Part shown: piece by piece, positions 5,413 through 7,034 of the stretch
How positions within the stretch are numbered: position 1 is the stretch's first letter
Layout of the letters: every line of letters begins with the position of its first letter
Source: Clostridiaceae bacterium
GTDB taxonomy: Bacteria; Bacillota; Clostridia; Saccharofermentanales; UBA5734
DNA length: 7,034 nt
Direction of reading: 5' to 3'
NCBI GenBank assembly: GCA_012727965.1
Contig: JAAYFZ010000031.1
Location: forward strand, 1 to 7,034
Notes under the pieces: generated by a model
Told to the model about the DNA's origin: nothing
Seen by the model: only the letters and a program-made list of their open reading frames with translations
The model's database searches: none
Made by a program: the position numbers and the translations under genes

Positions 5413-6063
5413 ATGAGTGATTCCAGAATTAATCTCAGTACTGTTGCACTTGCCGTACTGTCGTTTGTACTTGCGTATTTCGGTTATGTAGAACTATTGT
5501 TTCTGCTGATAGCCTATGCAGTATTCCTCGACAAGAATCAGAAGCTAACCAGAATTTCTTTCCAGGCACTTTATCTACAGCTAGCCTATAGGGTCGTGTT
5601 GCTGGTTCTTGGTTGGATTTTCGGATTTGTCAATTGGTTCTTCGGATTGTTTGACGCTTACAGAGCAATTGGTTTCTTCGGTACGACACATAGCTATATC
5701 AGAACTATCCTAAGCATTCTGATATTTGTTGCCTACTTACTGGGCATATTCCAGATCATCAAGAAGCAGGATTGTAATCTTCCGATATTGTCCTCTCTTG
5801 CTGATAAGACACTTGGTATCATTACCAAGAAAGCTTCCAAGGCTGCTCCTGTTTATCAGCAGGCACCTGCTCAGGCAGCAGCTCCGCAGTATCAGCCACC
5901 TCAGCAGCCACAGCAGTCTACTTATCAGGCTCCACCGGCGCCAGCAGCTCCGGCTGCTCCCGCAGTTGAACAGTCAGCAAATAAGCCTGAATCCTGGACA
6001 TGCAACTGTGGTCATAGTAATACGGGCAATTTCTGTATGAAATGCGGCAGCCCGCGTCCATAA
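5413..6063 (+). CDS. Multi-pass membrane protein with Pro/Gln linker and C-terminal zinc ribbon
   Basis: This 216-residue protein has three to four hydrophobic helices: about 10-38 (long enough for one tilted or two short helices), 58-80 and 96-117. A Lys-rich segment (about 132-143) follows, then a low-complexity Gln/Pro/Ala/Tyr linker (about 147-190). The C-terminal zinc ribbon has C197-N-C199-G and C208-M-K-C211-G, preceded by a Trp. This W-x-C-x-C-G/F-C-x-x-C-G ribbon is the type I recall at the C-terminus of many Bacillota membrane-associated proteins, including some SPFH/band-7 proteins. The ribbon is probably cytoplasmic and may bind a protein or nucleic acid. AAGGAGG at 5398-5404 lies eight bases before the ATG. 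No specific function can be assigned. The downstream gene has the mirrored layout. Confidence 0.75.
   Translation: MSDSRINLSTVALAVLSFVLAYFGYVELLFLLIAYAVFLDKNQKLTRISFQALYLQLAYRVVLLVLGWIFGFVNWFFGLFDAYRAIGFFGTTHSYIRTILSILIFVAYLLGIFQIIKKQDCNLPILSSLADKTLGIITKKASKAAPVYQQAPAQAAAPQYQPPQQPQQSTYQAPPAPAAPAAPAVEQSANKPESWTCNCGHSNTGNFCMKCGSPRP
5851..5982 (+). repeat. Low-complexity Gln/Pro/Ala linker-coding segment
   Basis: These codons are dominated by CAG, CCA/CCT/CCG and GCT/GCA and encode residues 147-190 of the zinc-ribbon membrane protein, including PQYQPPQQPQQ and PAPAAPAAPA. It is a flexible tether rather than a folded domain. It shares Pro-Gln-Tyr-Gln motifs with the linker of the next gene. Confidence 0.75.
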
Positions 6064-6084
6064 ACGAATCTGCACATGAGGACC

Positions 6085-6113
6085 AATGCAAACTAATTGC
6101 ATTATAGAATTAG
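6085..6113 (+). promoter_or_regulatory. Two mutually exclusive hairpins before the second zinc-ribbon gene
   Basis: AATGCAA (6085-6091) pairs perfectly with TTGCATT (6097-6103) over a 5-nt loop. CTAATT (6093-6098) also pairs perfectly with AATTAG (6108-6113). The two folds share bases 6097-6098 and the loop, so both cannot form fully at once. The second stem ends one base before the AGGAGG ribosome binding site (6115-6120). This may modulate translation, but the short AT-rich stems make the call tentative. Confidence 0.35.
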
Positions 6114-6128
6114 CAGGAGGAAAACAAT

Positions 6129-6554
6129 ATGATCTGTTCACAATGTGGGAAGAACAATCCTGACGACGCACGTTTCTGCGATGGCTGCGGCAATACTCTT
6201 CAGGCTGCTCCGGTCAACCAGGGCTACACAGCTCCGCCGCCACCACCACCACCGCAGTACCAACAGCCTCAATATCAGCAGAGTTATCAGCAGTCAGGTT
6301 ATACACCGGCAGTAGATAATTCTCCACTATCAGTTGGTCAATATATAGGTATGTATCTGCTGCAAATAATACCGGTTGTAGGTTTTATTCTGCTTCTGGT
6401 CTGGGCCTTCAGTGGTGATACCAATATTAATAAGAAGAACTGGGCGAGAGCTATGCTCATAATTATGCTGATCGGTATTGTGCTGGCGATAATATTCTCA
6501 GTCGCATTCGCCGGCCTGATCGCATCACTCATGGGTTCTATGTCATACTATTAA
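6129..6554 (+). CDS. N-terminal zinc-ribbon membrane protein with Pro/Gln linker
   Basis: This 141-residue protein opens with a zinc ribbon: C3-S-Q-C6-G and, after NNPDDARF, C17-D-G-C20-G. A low-complexity linker (about 34-60) contains seven consecutive prolines and Q-Y-Q-Q repeats. Two transmembrane helices follow (about 72-94 and 108-133), joined by a polar loop DTNINKKNWARA (97-108). This is a common architecture among small hypothetical zinc-ribbon proteins of Gram-positive bacteria; no function is established that I know of. The ribbon and linker are most likely cytoplasmic, with a helical hairpin in the membrane. AGGAGG (6115-6120) lies eight bases before the ATG. The gene lies 65 bp after the other zinc-ribbon membrane gene and is the last of its unit, closed by a terminator. 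Gene order suggests the two proteins act together. Confidence 0.8.
   Translation: MICSQCGKNNPDDARFCDGCGNTLQAAPVNQGYTAPPPPPPPQYQQPQYQQSYQQSGYTPAVDNSPLSVGQYIGMYLLQIIPVVGFILLLVWAFSGDTNINKKNWARAMLIIMLIGIVLAIIFSVAFAGLIASLMGSMSYY
6228..6308 (+). repeat. Low-complexity Pro/Gln/Tyr linker-coding segment
   Basis: A run of CCN codons (seven prolines) is followed by repeated CAG/CAA with TAC/TAT, encoding QYQQPQYQQSYQQSGY. It links the N-terminal zinc ribbon to the membrane helices. The tandem triplets make it prone to length variation between strains. Confidence 0.75.
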
Positions 6555-6592
6555 TTTAATAATCTAACATTTCATTTATAACTATCAAGTAA

Positions 6593-6633
6593 GAGGTGCC
6601 TTCCAAATAGGGAGGCACCTCATTTATTATCTT
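6593..6633 (+). terminator. Intrinsic terminator ending the amidase/zinc-ribbon unit
   Basis: GAGGTGCCTTCC (6593-6604) pairs with GGGAGGCACCTC (6610-6621) as a 12-bp, GC-rich stem with one G-U pair and the loop AAATA. The + strand tail ATTTATTATCTT is moderately T-rich. It lies 39 bp after the last + strand gene and faces the convergent HD-GYP gene. The - strand tail (TTACTTGATAGTT) is less T-rich, so termination of the opposite gene here is possible but weaker. Confidence 0.85.
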
Positions 6634-6637
6634 ATAG

Positions 6638-6651
6638 ACAAGTTAACTTGT
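6638..6651. repeat. 14-bp perfect palindrome between convergent genes
   Basis: ACAAGTTAACTTGT is a perfect palindrome, followed at 6655-6660 by another CTTGTT half-site. It lies between the terminator and the end of the HD-GYP gene, 18 bp past that gene's stop codon. Being between converging genes, it is an unlikely operator. It may be a protein-binding site or part of the 3' end structure of the - strand transcript. Confidence 0.5.
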
Positions 6652-6669
6652 TCACTTGTTAGACATTAC

Positions 6670-7034
6670 TCAGCTGCTGACGGCTTCGATGAAAATCTCA
6701 GCCAGCTGAGGATCGAATTGTTTGCCGGCATTTTTTCTAATATCCTCAACTGCTTCTGCATGAGTCATTGGCTTCCTATAGGGAAGAGGGTTAGTCATGG
6801 CATCATAGGCGTCAGCAAACGTGATTATTCTGGACTGCAGAGGAATTTCTTCCGCGCTTAGCTGACGCGGATAACCTTTGCCGTCCCAGCGCTCATGATG
6901 AGCCAGAACAAAATCGGCGATTTCAGCCAGATCATTTACCGTACTTAAGATTCTATAACCAACCTCCGGATGTTTTCTAATCGAAATATATTCATCCTCA
7001 GTAAGCTTACTCTCTTTGTTCAATATTTCCAAAG
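6670..7034 (-). CDS. HD-GYP domain phosphohydrolase, C-terminal part (5' end outside window)
   Basis: The visible 121 codons are the C-terminal two thirds of an HD-GYP domain, the family that hydrolyses cyclic di-GMP. Numbering from the TTG at 7032 (not a true start; the frame stays open to the window edge), the landmarks are KHPEVGYRIL (20-29) with a metal-ligand His, HHERWDGKGYP (45-55) containing the diagnostic HHE and GYP motifs, FADAYDAMT (72-80), PYRK (84-87) and GKQFDP (103-108). The upstream HD-x-x-K part of the site and any sensor or receiver domain lie outside the window, so full catalytic competence cannot be judged here. The gene is convergent with the amidase/zinc-ribbon unit and ends 115 bp from its last stop. 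A cyclic di-GMP phosphodiesterase is most likely. Confidence 0.92.
   Translation of the reverse strand, partial: LEILNKESKLTEDEYISIRKHPEVGYRILSTVNDLAEIADFVLAHHERWDGKGYPRQLSAEEIPLQSRIITFADAYDAMTNPLPYRKPMTHAEAVEDIRKNAGKQFDPQLAEIFIEAVSS

Noticed and set aside
5854..6308. CAG/CCN triplet tracts as a CRISPR array or mobile repeat
   Set aside because: They are in-frame low-complexity linker codons within two genes, with no regular repeat-spacer structure.
1..7034. Mobile element or phage insertion
   Set aside because: No transposase, integrase, terminal inverted repeats or tRNA attachment site was seen, and base composition is even across the genes.

Overview
The window looks like a chromosomal stretch from a Gram-positive bacterium of the Bacillota, most likely a Clostridia-type lineage. 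The reasons are strong AGGAGG ribosome binding sites, TGn-TATAAT extended -10 promoters, a YtxH-domain protein beside a YtxG/DUF948-like protein, a membrane-anchored Amidase_3 peptidoglycan hydrolase, and small zinc-ribbon membrane proteins with Pro/Gln-rich linkers. Base composition is moderate and even across the window. I cannot name a species.

Region 1 (1-2653, + strand) is a compact phospho-signalling operon. It holds the C-terminal part of a PP2C-type Ser/Thr phosphatase (cut by the window start), a Ser/Thr kinase with a C-terminal zinc-ribbon and possible FHA-like tail, and a helical-domain plus Sel1-repeat protein that starts one base after the kinase stop. A PP2C next to this kind of kinase is the hallmark of the TerY-type phosphatase/kinase module, whose third member, a vWA protein, would be expected upstream, outside the window. 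The Sel1 protein is a candidate fourth component.

Region 2 (2654-3890, + strand) is a two-gene envelope or stress unit with its own extended -10 promoter and a leader of about 100 nt containing a hairpin. It encodes a YtxH-domain protein and then a single-pass YtxG/DUF948-like protein with an arginine-rich C-terminus. The stretch between the two genes can fold so that the second gene's ribosome binding site pairs with the stop region of the first, suggesting translational coupling. A strong intrinsic terminator closes the unit.

Region 3 (3891-6633, + strand) starts with another extended -10 promoter flanked by inverted repeats. It encodes a membrane-anchored N-acetylmuramoyl-L-alanine amidase, with all four expected active-site residues and an unusually long insertion in the catalytic domain. 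Two small membrane proteins follow with mirrored layouts: the first is membrane domain, Pro/Gln linker, C-terminal zinc ribbon; the second is N-terminal zinc ribbon, Pro/Gln linker, membrane domain. A 12-bp-stem terminator ends the unit.

Region 4 (6670-7034, - strand) is the C-terminal part of a convergent HD-GYP-type phosphohydrolase, probably a cyclic-di-GMP phosphodiesterase, running off the window end.

No rRNA, tRNA, CRISPR array, transposase or integrase was seen. The most unusual items are the Sel1/helical protein coupled to the kinase, the mirrored zinc-ribbon membrane pair, the insertion-bearing amidase and the start-sequestering hairpin between the ytxH- and ytxG-like genes.
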